A stretch of DNA of 64,000 nt from Allokutzneria sp. A3M-2-11 16 (GTDB taxonomy: Bacteria; Actinomycetota; Actinomycetes; Mycobacteriales; Pseudonocardiaceae): the NCBI RefSeq assembly GCF_024213555.1, contig NZ_JANAVO010000001.1:1178001-1242000 (forward strand), written 5' to 3'. Of the stretch, positions 55,395 to 64,000 are shown piece after piece; within the stretch, counting starts at the first letter, position 1; each line of letters begins with the position of its first letter. The notes under the pieces were generated by a model. That model saw only the letters and a list, made by a program, of their open reading frames with translations. It had not been told where the DNA came from and did no database searches. The position numbers and the translations under genes were made by a program.

Positions 55395-56415
55395 GGGAAC
55401 CCCTTCCTACAGCCGAGTGACGTTCAACATCCCTATCGGACGCTTCGAGCCGAACCTTGACACGATCCGGTGCTTTATCCGTCAAGAAATTCGACCACTC
55501 GTTCGTGGTGCTCGGGTCACCGGAACGGAGCAACCACGAGGGTAGCCACGGCGAGCGCGGAATCAACCTCCATTGGGCCGCATCCGCACGGCCGATGACG
55601 TGCGACAACGCGCATCGAGCCAGCTCATGCCAGTGATCTTGATCGGCGGGCCGCGCCGCCGCCAGGACGAGGGCCGCGGGCCAGGCGAGTGGCGCAAGTC
55701 TCAGCGTCCACGTCCGATCTACCACCTTTCGGAGCAAAGGCACGGCCTCCGATGAGCCCAGAGTATTCAGGGCCACCCCGAGAACCAGCTCCGACTTCAG
55801 GTGGTGCCGTAACGAATCCGGGGGCGACAAAAGATGAAACCCTTTTTGAGCCTCGTTCAGCGCACGCTCCGGCTCGCCTCCCGCCAGCGCCAGCTCGGCC
55901 GCGACCCAGCGCAACCGGAGCCGTCCGCGCCAGCCGAGCGGGCGCTCCCGGAAGGCTTCCTCCGCCTGGCGGTGCAGGCGCCGCGCCAGCGCGAGCCTGC
56001 CGAGACCCAGCTCGTCGGCGGCCAGCCCGAGCCGCGCGTCCAGCTCGGCTCCGGCGACGTCCACGTCATCGGAATCGGGATCGGGATCGGTCTGACCCGA
56101 CGCCTCCGCGCCGAGGATGAGCGCGAGCGCCCGCGCGTCGAGGTCCCGGGCGGGGGCGTGGCACCCGAGCTGGCGGTGGTGCGAGGCGAGGGTGCTCGCG
56201 GCGAGCGAGGCGAACAGCGGATCGCGGCCGTTCTGGCAGTGAAGCAGTGGAGTCAGCGCGGTCACCGCCGCCGCATAGGACCCTTGTCCGCCGAGCGCCA
56301 CTCCCGCGAGCCAACGTCGCCGCGGGTCGGTGCTGCGCGCGGCGCCGTGCACGACCGCGTCGGGGTGAGCGCCGAACGCCGCGTCCCGAAGGCTGACCGC
56401 TGACGGCTCAGGCAC
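55372..56415 (-). CDS. TPR-like helical protein between bldM and a MerR gene (Rv3415c-like position)
   Basis: 347 residues, mostly alpha-helical repeats such as RRRWLAGVALGGQGSYAAAV, ELGLGRLALARRLHRQAEEA and WVAAELALAGGEPERALNEA, which look like degenerate TPRs. No enzyme motif. The stop overlaps bldM by 23 nt and the start overlaps the MerR gene end by 8 nt, so MerR-TPR-bldM is one transcript. Rv3415c occupies the corresponding place in M. tuberculosis and is also an uncharacterised helical protein. GTG 56415. Confidence 0.8.
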   Translation of the reverse strand: MPEPSAVSLRDAAFGAHPDAVVHGAARSTDPRRRWLAGVALGGQGSYAAAVTALTPLLHCQNGRDPLFASLAASTLASHHRQLGCHAPARDLDARALALILGAEASGQTDPDPDSDDVDVAGAELDARLGLAADELGLGRLALARRLHRQAEEAFRERPLGWRGRLRLRWVAAELALAGGEPERALNEAQKGFHLLSPPDSLRHHLKSELVLGVALNTLGSSEAVPLLRKVVDRTWTLRLAPLAWPAALVLAAARPADQDHWHELARCALSHVIGRADAAQWRLIPRSPWLPSWLLRSGDPSTTNEWSNFLTDKAPDRVKVRLEASDRDVERHSAVGRGSRDDGPDL

Positions 56416-57556
56416 CCGGCAGGACCGCGCGGACGATGCGCTCGGTGCCGGAACCCAGGTCGTCCAAGTACTGGACGTGCCGCGGCAGGTCGATCGCCGC
56501 CCATCCCGGTCCGCCGACGAACAGCCGGGTCCGCTGCCGCGTCTTCGGCAGGGCCTCGAAGACCGAGGGGTCGGCGTTGCGGGGCAGGTGCGCCCAGAGC
56601 ACCACCGCGGCGGGGGCGAGCCTGCGCGCCGCCGCGACGAGCGCGTCGATCGGCAGCGAGGCGCCGAGCCTGCGCACGGAGACGCCGCTGAGCGCCAGGG
56701 AACAGGAGAGCGGGTAGAGCGGCAGGCTGTGCTGTTCTTCCGGGACGCACGCGAGCAGGACCGGGCGCGGGTTGCGCGGGGGCGGGGCCAGCGCCATCAC
56801 GCGGCTGAGCGCCACGATGATCTCCTCGCTGAGCAGGCGCTCGATCTCCACCCCGACCCCGGCGTGCTCCCAGCGCTCGGCCAGTGCGCAGAGCACCGGC
56901 CGGATCACCTCGTCCCAGGTGGGCACGACCCCGTCCTCGGCGAGCGCCTTGGCGAGCACCTGCTGGATGGCGTCGGCGTCCATGGCCAGCGCCGCCCGGC
57001 TGAGCCCGCGCGCCGTGCGGCTGGCCCCCGGCAGCTTCAGCCCGCGCCCGCCCTGGCGCCCGCGGGGGCCGATGCCCAGCGAGCCGCCGTCGCCGCCACT
57101 GATCAACAGCGGTGGGTCTTCGTCGTCCTCGAACTCGTAGTCCTCGGCCGCGCCGGTGCGGCCACCGCTGACCAACAGCTCCACCCCGACCGGGCGCGTC
57201 GCGGCGGCCCGCTCGACGTGTTCGGGCGCGGCGGGCAGCGGCACGCTCAACGCGTAGCGGGCGGCGTCGGCGGGTGAGGCCCCGCGCAGCAGCGCCCGCT
57301 GCATCAGCTCCAGTCGCGCGATGTCCTTCGAGCCGTACCTGCGGTGCCTGCCGCTGGTGTGCCCGCTGGGCCCGAGGCCGTACCGGCGGTCCCACGTCCG
57401 CAGCGTCGCGGGGGCGACTCCGAGCCTGCTCGCCACGGCCGCGACGGTCAGCCGAGGCTCCTCGTGGTGGCCCGCGCGATCGTCGCCGACAAAGTCGTCC
57501 AGCCCGGCTTGAAAGGCGGACCCGAGGGGTACACCGCGCCCAGGCTGAGTCGTCAC
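56408..57556 (-). CDS. MerR-family regulator with CarH/LitR-like cobalamin-binding domain
   Basis: 382 residues. MerR helix-turn-helix: VAAVASRLGVAPATLRTWDR then RYGLGPSGHTSGRHRRYGSK. An acidic/Gly-rich linker of about 80 residues follows. A helical bundle contains ALAERWEHAGVGVEIERLLS, where CarH has the W-x9-E-H motif; here it is W-x9-E-R. The Rossmann part has VLLACVPEEQHSLPLYPLSC, keeping the E-x-H lower-ligand motif, and RLFVGGPGWAAIDLP. Cobalamin binding is possible, but both photochemical His positions are missing. It is the first gene of the transcript leading to bldM. GTG 57556. Confidence 0.88.
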   Translation of the reverse strand: MTTQPGRGVPLGSAFQAGLDDFVGDDRAGHHEEPRLTVAAVASRLGVAPATLRTWDRRYGLGPSGHTSGRHRRYGSKDIARLELMQRALLRGASPADAARYALSVPLPAAPEHVERAAATRPVGVELLVSGGRTGAAEDYEFEDDEDPPLLISGGDGGSLGIGPRGRQGGRGLKLPGASRTARGLSRAALAMDADAIQQVLAKALAEDGVVPTWDEVIRPVLCALAERWEHAGVGVEIERLLSEEIIVALSRVMALAPPPRNPRPVLLACVPEEQHSLPLYPLSCSLALSGVSVRRLGASLPIDALVAAARRLAPAAVVLWAHLPRNADPSVFEALPKTRQRTRLFVGGPGWAAIDLPRHVQYLDDLGSGTERIVRAVLPGA

Positions 57557-57765
57557 GACGCAAATGTTCCGGCTCTATCACCCGGACGGCAACCCGGATC
57601 GTGCGCTCAAGGTCGTCACCAGGGGCGCTTGGTCACCCGCAGTTGAACAAGGTATGACGCGAAAGGTTATTGAACAAGTTTTGACTCGGTTCTACGGTTG
57701 ATCCAGCACCGTGCGGGAAAGACCAAGGCAGCACAACCCAGACTTTGGTGAGGAGGCGGTCGGCG

Positions 57766-58071
57766 ATGGCGGATACTCGGCGACTTCCGGGGCCCAACGC
57801 GGACCTGTGGGACTGGCAGCTGGAAGGTTCGTGCCGCGGCATGGACAGCGCGTTCTTCTTCCACCCCGATGGTGAACGAGGACCAGCACGATCCCGGCGC
57901 GAGGCGAGGGCGAAAGCCGTCTGTCAGCGCTGTCCCGTGCTCGATCTGTGCCGCAAACACGCGCTCGCGGTACAGGAGCCCTACGGGATCTGGGGCGGCA
58001 TGTCGGAGTCGGAGCGCGAAACGATCATCAGTACCCGCCGGCGCAAGATCGCACTGGCGCCCACCGCCTGA
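57766..58071 (+). CDS. whiB3: WhiB-family regulator, WhiD/WhiB3 orthologue
   Basis: A 101-residue iron-sulfur transcription factor. LPGPNADLWDWQLEGSCRGM then DSAFFFHPDGERG opens it. Four Cys (GSCRG, VCQRC, DLCRK) should ligate a redox- and NO-sensitive [4Fe-4S] cluster. EPYGIWGGMSESER is the WhiB G[V/I]WGG turn that contacts SigA. Sequence and neighbours (groEL1, bldM) match Streptomyces WhiD and M. tuberculosis WhiB3. ATG 57766 follows AGGAGG. Two copies of TTGAACAAG (57643-57651, 57670-57678) lie upstream and may be activator sites. Confidence 0.95.
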   Translation: MADTRRLPGPNADLWDWQLEGSCRGMDSAFFFHPDGERGPARSRREARAKAVCQRCPVLDLCRKHALAVQEPYGIWGGMSESERETIISTRRRKIALAPTA

Positions 58072-58098
58072 GGCGGATGCCAGCCTTCTCACCGGGCT

Positions 58099-58152
58099 AA
58101 CAGACAAGGAAGAGGCCGGACGCTCGTAGCGTCCGGCCTCTTCTTGTCTGTT
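58099..58152. terminator. Long bidirectional terminator between whiB3 and groEL1
   Basis: Positions 58099-58124 pair with 58128-58152 over 25 bp with a single bulged G and a CGT loop; the core is GGCCGGACGCT. Both flanking genes converge on it. The arms end in short T/A tracts on both strands. Confidence 0.9.
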
Positions 58153-58167
58153 ACGACGTGACTACCG

Positions 58168-59859
<1,692 letters not shown>

Positions 59860-59877
59860 TTACGCCTTAGTGCTGCG

Positions 59878-60189
59878 TCACTTCTCGATGACGGCCAGCA
59901 CGTCGCGAGCCGAGAGGATCAGGTACTCCTCACCGTTGTACTTGACCTCGGTGCCGCCGTACTTGGAGTAGATGACGGTGTCACCCACCTTGACGTCCAG
60001 CGGGACGCGGTTGCCCTTGTCGTCGATGCGACCGGGGCCCACGGCGAGGACAGCGCCCTCCTGGGGCTTCTCCTTGGCGGTGTCGGGGATGACGATGCCA
60101 GAAGCCGTCGTCGTCTCCGCCTCGCTCGCCTGGACGACGATCTTGTCCTCAAGCGGCTTGATGTTCACCTTGACGTTCACGCTCGTCAC
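59878..60189 (-). CDS. groES: 10-kDa co-chaperonin GroES
   Basis: A 103-residue co-chaperonin. [20 protein letters not shown] then [16 protein letters not shown] is the domain core with the mobile loop (TTTASGIVI). [20 protein letters not shown] then [15 protein letters not shown] is the usual end. GTG 60189 is chosen because GGAGG lies about 8 nt before it; GTG 60180 is an alternative. A CIRCE operator about 96 nt upstream implies repression by HrcA and induction by heat. Confidence 0.96.
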   Translation of the reverse strand: MTSVNVKVNIKPLEDKIVVQASEAETTTASGIVIPDTAKEKPQEGAVLAVGPGRIDDKGNRVPLDVKVGDTVIYSKYGGTEVKYNGEEYLILSARDVLAVIEK

Positions 60190-60284
60190 GGTGTGACCTC
60201 CACGGGTCTTGTAAGCGTTGGCAGGTACCGACGGCACCTGCCACCCCGCCGTCGCGGGTGCCGGGGCAGGTCGGCGCCGTGCGA

Positions 60285-60311
60285 CTAGCACTCTACCCAT
60301 GAGAGTGCCAA
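60285..60311 (-). promoter_or_regulatory. CIRCE operator (HrcA binding site) for groES-groEL1
   Basis: TAGCACTC (60286-60293) and GAGTGCCAA (60303-60311) are separated by exactly 9 nt, matching the CIRCE consensus TTAGCACTC-N9-GAGTGCTAA with single-base departures in each arm. Confidence 0.88.
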
Positions 60312-60431
60312 CGCTCAACGCAGGGCCGCAAACACGGTGTCCGCACTGGTCAGGCCGTTGGGTTCCGCTCTCGCCCGAACAGTCCGGGTGTCGCTCTGGC
60401 CTCCCGGGCCCGAGAGGGGTGGGATTCGGCC

Positions 60432-61973
60432 ATGCGAGAGATCTCCCGGCGCTCCGCTCTCTTCAGCGGAGTCACCGCCCTCGGCGCGGTCGCCCTCGGC
60501 GGTGCGGCCACCGCCGGCCCCGCCAACCCGTTCACGCTCGGTGTCGCCTCGGGCGATCCGTCCCCCGACGGCGTGGTCTTGTGGACCCGTCTCGCCACCA
60601 CCCCGCTCGCCGAGGACGGCATGGGCGGGATGGGCACCCGCGCGGTCGAGGTCGAGTGGGAACTCGCCGATGACGAACGCTTCACCAGGATCGTCCGGCG
60701 CGGGGTCGAGACCGCCGTCCCCGAGCTCGGGCACAGCGTGCACGTGGAGCTCAGCGGGCTGCGGCCGGGCCGCCGCTACTTCTACCGATTCCGCGCCAAC
60801 GGGCACCTCTCCCCCGCCGGGCGGACGAGGACTACACCGGCCGCGCGGTCCCTCACCTCGCCGCTGACCATGTGCTTCGCGTCCTGCGCCCAGTACGAGC
60901 ACGGCTACTTCACCGCGTACCGGCGGTTGGCCGAGGAAAGCCCGGACCTGATCCTTCACCTGGGCGACTACCAGTACGAATACGCGCCCAACGTGTACGT
61001 GGCCCCTGGCGGCAACGTGCGGCACCACGTCGGCCCGGAGACCACGACGCTGGCGAACTACCGGCAGCGCTACGCCCAGTACAAGACCGACCTCGACCTC
61101 CAGGCGGCGCACGCGGTGGCGCCGTGGGTGGTGGTGCTCGACGACCACGAGGTGGAGAACAACTGGGCGAGCCTGGTCCCGGAGCACCCCGATCCCGGGT
61201 TCGCGGAGCGGCGGAAGGCGGCGTTCCAGGCGTACTACGAGAACATGCCGCTGCGCCGCTCCTCTCTGCCGACCGGGCCGGAGCTGCGGTTGTACCGCCG
61301 GATCGGCTGGGGTGGTCTGGCCACCTTCCACATGCTCGACACCCGGCAGTACCGCGACGACCAGGCGTGCGGCGACGGCAAGAAGACCTGCCCGGAGCGG
61401 TTCAACCCGAAGCGGACGATCACCGGCGCGGCGCAGGAGGCGTGGCTGCTGGACGGGTTCCGCTCATCGCGGGCGCGGTGGGACGTGCTCGGGCAGCAGG
61501 TGTTCTTCTCGCAGCTGGACCTGAAGCCGGGGGATGGCGAGAAGAACGACATGGACGCCTGGGACGGCTACGCGGCCAACCGGGACCGGATCGTGGACGG
61601 TTGGACGTCGGCCGGGGTGCGCAACGCGATCGTGCTCACCGGCGACGTGCACGCCGCGTGGGCGGGCAACGTGCACAAGCGGTGGAACGACCCGACCTCG
61701 CCCTCGGTCGGCACCGAGCTGGTGACGACCTCGATCAGCAGCGGCGGTGACGGTTCGGAAACGCGCGCGGATACCGAGGCGGTGTTGAAGGAGAACCCGC
61801 ACATCCGGTTCTTCAACAACCGGCGTGGTTATGTGCGAACAAAATTCACTCCGCACGAGGTCCTGGTGGACTACCGAGCGGTGCAGAAGGTTTCCACACC
61901 GGGCGAGCCCGTTCAGACCAAGGCGTCGTTTCGCATCGTGGACCGGGTTCCCCGTCTTTTTCCGCGCGTTTAG
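60432..61973 (+). CDS. PhoD-type alkaline phosphatase/phosphodiesterase, Tat-exported
   Basis: A 513-residue secreted metallo-phosphoesterase. The signal [20 protein letters not shown] has a twin-arginine core. An N-terminal beta domain ([20 protein letters not shown]) precedes the catalytic domain with [20 protein letters not shown] (metal-site Cys typical of PhoD), [11 protein letters not shown] (Asp), [10 protein letters not shown] (Asp-His) and [15 protein letters not shown] (His). PhoD enzymes use iron and calcium and release phosphate from monoesters or diesters such as teichoic acids. It is likely phosphate-starvation induced, though I identify no Pho box. ATG 60432. Confidence 0.93.
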   Translation: MREISRRSALFSGVTALGAVALGGAATAGPANPFTLGVASGDPSPDGVVLWTRLATTPLAEDGMGGMGTRAVEVEWELADDERFTRIVRRGVETAVPELGHSVHVELSGLRPGRRYFYRFRANGHLSPAGRTRTTPAARSLTSPLTMCFASCAQYEHGYFTAYRRLAEESPDLILHLGDYQYEYAPNVYVAPGGNVRHHVGPETTTLANYRQRYAQYKTDLDLQAAHAVAPWVVVLDDHEVENNWASLVPEHPDPGFAERRKAAFQAYYENMPLRRSSLPTGPELRLYRRIGWGGLATFHMLDTRQYRDDQACGDGKKTCPERFNPKRTITGAAQEAWLLDGFRSSRARWDVLGQQVFFSQLDLKPGDGEKNDMDAWDGYAANRDRIVDGWTSAGVRNAIVLTGDVHAAWAGNVHKRWNDPTSPSVGTELVTTSISSGGDGSETRADTEAVLKENPHIRFFNNRRGYVRTKFTPHEVLVDYRAVQKVSTPGEPVQTKASFRIVDRVPRLFPRV

Positions 61974-62008
61974 CCGACCGTCAGGGGCTGCCCTATAGCT
62001 TCGCGCCC

Positions 62009-62374
62009 GTGACATTCGGAAAGAACCTCGGAACCGTCGCTCTCGCACTGGGGGTCGTGGTCGCCACGGCTCCCGGTGCGAGCGCGGGCGGTGGCTCCAA
62101 GTTCTGCCCAGCCGCGGTTTCCTGCCAGCTCGAAGTCGACGGATTCCCGGGCGGCACGCTCAGCGTTGACGCCGACGCAGTCAACGGCCCCGACAAGCTC
62201 ATCCTGCTCCGGGTGCAGACCAAAACCGGGCAGCGGTGTGTCACCGAATTCTGGGTCAACGAACCACCTCGTTCCTGGGTGTGCCATAACATTCCGCCCG
62301 GAAAAATCCGGGTCACCACCACAGAGGCATACGTGAACTCATACGACTACAGCGTGGGGGCACGATGGCGATAA
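62009..62374 (+). CDS. Secreted four-cysteine protein, paralogue 1
   Basis: 121 residues from GTG 62009. The signal peptide TFGKNLGTVALALGVVVATA ends GASAG. The mature part of about 95 residues has Cys in KFCPAAVSCQLEV, QRCVTEF and SWVCHN, and the conserved phrase FPGGTLSVDADAVNGP then FWVNEPPRSWVCHN. Alternating pattern suggests a small beta-sandwich with two disulfides. It belongs to a tandem triplet with the next two genes. Its last 10 nt overlap the start of paralogue 2. Function unknown. Confidence 0.8.
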   Translation: MTFGKNLGTVALALGVVVATAPGASAGGGSKFCPAAVSCQLEVDGFPGGTLSVDADAVNGPDKLILLRVQTKTGQRCVTEFWVNEPPRSWVCHNIPPGKIRVTTTEAYVNSYDYSVGARWR

Positions 62375-62727
62375 CAGGAAAAACCTTCGCAGCCGCCGCG
62401 CTCGCGATCGGAATGATTTTCGCAACGGCCCCCAGCGCGAGCGCGGGCGGCTATTCCAAGCGCTGCCCGTCCGAATCTGTCTGCCGCGTCGAGGGGAACA
62501 ACTTCCCCGGCGGCACGCTCAGCATCGACGCCGACGTCATCGGCGGCCCCAACACGCGCGTGCGAATCCGGTACAAGGGCGACAACGGTGAGCGTTGCGT
62601 CGCCGAGTTCTGGGTGAACGATCCGCCGCGCTCCTGGGTCTGCCACAACGCGCACCCCGGGCATTACCGAGTGCTCGTCGACGCGCCCGAACGCCACGAC
62701 GCGCTCGTGGTCGGCGCCCGCTGGTGA
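62365..62727 (+). CDS. Secreted four-cysteine protein, paralogue 2
   Basis: 120 residues from ATG 62365, inside the end of paralogue 1. The signal peptide AITGKTFAAAALAIGMIFAT ends SASAG. The mature part shares KRCPSESVCRVEGNNFPGGT, SIDADVIGGP and FWVNDPPRSWVCHN with paralogue 1, including all four Cys positions. The closest pair within the triplet is paralogues 1 and 2. A co-translated duplicated family suggests secreted copies acting together or diversified binding faces. Function unknown. Confidence 0.8.
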   Translation: MAITGKTFAAAALAIGMIFATAPSASAGGYSKRCPSESVCRVEGNNFPGGTLSIDADVIGGPNTRVRIRYKGDNGERCVAEFWVNDPPRSWVCHNAHPGHYRVLVDAPERHDALVVGARW

Positions 62728-62750
62728 CCGACGCACCAAGAGGAGAGATG

Positions 62751-63119
62751 ATGAAACGCGCGAAATTCCTTGCAACGGCCGCCCTCGCCATCGGCATGGT
62801 CTTCGTCACCGTGCCCAGCGCGAGCGCCGGGGGCAACAGCAAGACCTGCAACTCCACGGAGTACTGCCGCCTCACGGGGAGCGGTTTCCCCGGCTACACG
62901 GGGCACGTCGACATCGACGCCATCGGCGGCGAGCACAACGCGCTCGTGCACTGGGTCTTCCAGACCGATCTGCGGCGCTGCGAGGGCGACGTCCGGATCG
63001 GTGACCCCGCCAGCTCGTGGACCTGCAAGAACATGTCGGCGCCCCACCCGGGCAACTACACCATCACCGTGACGAGTTCCTACCGGTACGACCGCGTCAA
63101 GGTCGGTCTGCGCTGGTGA
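62751..63119 (+). CDS. Secreted four-cysteine protein, paralogue 3
   Basis: 122 residues from ATG 62751 (an ATG at 62748 is directly adjacent; AGGAG spacing favours the second). The signal peptide KRAKFLATAALAIGMVFVTV ends SASAG. The mature part KTCNSTEYCRLTGSGFPGYT, IDAIGGEHN, RRCEGDVRIGDPASSWTCKN keeps the four Cys but has diverged most, losing the FWVN motif. It follows paralogue 2 by 23 nt and completes the operon. Function unknown. Confidence 0.8.
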   Translation: MKRAKFLATAALAIGMVFVTVPSASAGGNSKTCNSTEYCRLTGSGFPGYTGHVDIDAIGGEHNALVHWVFQTDLRRCEGDVRIGDPASSWTCKNMSAPHPGNYTITVTSSYRYDRVKVGLRW

Positions 63120-63123
63120 GCGC

Positions 63124-64000
63124 TCAGCTGCCGTAGACCAGGGGCAGCGACGTGTCCGCGGCGAGGGTGGCGGGCGAGGGCTTGGCTCCGCTCGCCACCA
63201 CGTGCGCGCCCAGCGCCGCGATCATCGCGCCGTTGTCCGTGCACAGCCGCGGCCGCGGGACCCGCAGCGTGATGCCAGCCTCCGCGCAGCGCTCCCTGGC
63301 CAGCTCACCGAGCCGCGAGTTGGCCGCGACGCCGCCGGAGATGACCATCGTGTCGACCTCGTGCTCGCGGGCGGCGCGGATCGCCTTGGCGGTGAGCACG
63401 TCGGCCACCGCCTCCTGGAAGCTCGCCGCGACGTCGGCCAGCGGGATCTCCGCGCCGGTCGCCTCGTGCTTCTCCACCCACCGCGCCACGGCGGTCTTCA
63501 GCCCGGAGAAGGAGAAGTCGAACGGCGCGTCCCGCTGCCCGGTCAGCCCGCGCGGGAAGGCGATCGCGCGCGGGTTCCCCTGCTTGGCCAGCTTGTCGAT
63601 GGGCGGGCCGCCCGGGTAGGGCAGGCCGAGAATCCTGGCGACCTTGTCGTAGGCCTCGCCCGCCGCGTCGTCGATGGTGGCGCCGATCTCGGTGATCTTC
63701 TCGGTCAGGCCCTCCACCAGCAGCAGCTGGCTGTGGCCGCCGGAGACCAGCAACGCGAGGCAGCGCGGGGGCAGCGGGCCGTGCTCGATGGTGTCGGCCG
63801 CGACGTGGCCCGCGAGGTGGTTGACGCCGTAGAGCGGCTTGCCGGAGGCGGTGGAGTACGCCTTCGCGGCGGCGACCCCGACCATCAGCGCCCCGGCCAG
63901 CCCCGGGCCCGCGGTCACCGCGATCGCGTCCACAGTGGACAGTTCGAGTCCCGCGGTGTCCAGCGCCCTGCGCATGGTCGGCGCCATCGCTTGGAGGTGC
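63124..64000 (-). CDS. tsaD: tRNA N6-threonylcarbamoyladenosine transferase TsaD, N-terminus outside window
   Basis: The frame stays open across the right edge ([17 protein letters not shown]), so about the first 60 residues are missing. [32 protein letters not shown] (metal-binding HxxxH), [16 protein letters not shown] (nucleotide loop) and [20 protein letters not shown] with the last metal-binding Asp are TsaD signatures. The enzyme transfers threonylcarbamoyl to A37 of ANN-decoding tRNAs with TsaB and TsaE. Its place near groES-groEL1 is the usual actinobacterial one. It is convergent with the secreted-protein triplet, ending 4 nt from it. Confidence 0.97.
   Translation of the reverse strand, partial: HLQAMAPTMRRALDTAGLELSTVDAIAVTAGPGLAGALMVGVAAAKAYSTASGKPLYGVNHLAGHVAADTIEHGPLPPRCLALLVSGGHSQLLLVEGLTEKITEIGATIDDAAGEAYDKVARILGLPYPGGPPIDKLAKQGNPRAIAFPRGLTGQRDAPFDFSFSGLKTAVARWVEKHEATGAEIPLADVAASFQEAVADVLTAKAIRAAREHEVDTMVISGGVAANSRLGELARERCAEAGITLRVPRPRLCTDNGAMIAALGAHVVASGAKPSPATLAADTSLPLVYGS

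Noticed and set aside
55573-55755. Short plus-strand frame opposite the TPR-like gene
   Set aside because: No ribosome-binding site or domain, and it lies within the coupled MerR-TPR-bldM transcript on the other strand.

Overview
The window is 64 kb of high-GC actinobacterial chromosome, most like the family Pseudonocardiaceae. The evidence is the strong G/C third-position bias, many GTG and TTG starts, WhiB and BldM/SigD developmental regulators, twin-arginine (Tat) signals, and gene order. Two blocks have the same order as I remember from Mycobacterium tuberculosis. One runs chorismate mutase, pcrA/uvrD1, M23 peptidase, sucC, sucD, DUF5336, perM, purN, purH (Rv0948c-Rv0957). The other runs guaA ... 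choD-like, guaB3, guaB2, DUF5319, rsdA, sigD, whiB3, groEL1, groES, tsaD (Rv3396c-Rv3419c). The second block also matches Streptomyces sigD-bldM-whiD-groEL1-groES. I see no insertion sequence, prophage, CRISPR array, rRNA or tRNA gene.

Layout. 1-6.4 kb is an accessory edge. It holds a truncated YdcZ-type exporter, an MFS transporter, a pentapeptide-repeat protein, a TetR regulator facing a RibD/DHFR-like reductase across a 40-bp operator, and an ECF42 sigma factor with its DGPF/YCII partner. A lone SOS (LexA) box follows in a gene-poor gap. 6.4-22 kb is housekeeping: purH-purN-perM-DUF5336, sucD-sucC, a large membrane protein with a B12-domain-like partner, a lipase, an M23 peptidase, pcrA, a secreted SdrD-B-type protein, and chorismate mutase behind a Phe/Tyr-rich leader peptide and attenuator. 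22-33 kb holds an HDAC-like deacetylase, a PIG-L deacetylase and an unusual set of five single-pass membrane proteins. Two of the five are Ser/Thr kinases and three lack a kinase, and all share one C-terminal extracytoplasmic domain. A LysR/EamA pair sits between the kinases.

33-38.8 kb carries an EsrISR/LiaFSR-like envelope-stress module: a LuxR-type response regulator, a PspC-domain histidine kinase and a divergent PspC protein. A LacI regulator and a methyltransferase follow. 38.8-52.3 kb holds guaA, an aldehyde dehydrogenase, small secreted cysteine proteins, a bicovalent-FAD oxidase lipoprotein, a flavin monooxygenase/MBL pair, a choD-like GMC oxidoreductase and guaB3-guaB. 52.5-60.3 kb is the developmental and stress block: DUF5319, rsdA-sigD, a BldM-like regulator without the phospho-acceptor Asp, a TPR-like protein, a CarH-like MerR protein without the photoreceptor histidines, whiD/whiB3, and groES-groEL1 under a CIRCE operator. 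The right edge has a PhoD-type phosphatase, three tandem paralogues of a secreted four-cysteine protein, and tsaD running off the window.

The most interesting items are the chorismate mutase attenuator, the five-protein kinase/kinase-less family, the degenerate receiver and B12-sensor proteins in the developmental block, the secreted triplet, the orphan SOS box and a two-copy nested palindromic repeat. Protein-family calls come from motifs read by eye. Start sites were chosen from ribosome-binding sites and overlaps and are stated where uncertain.
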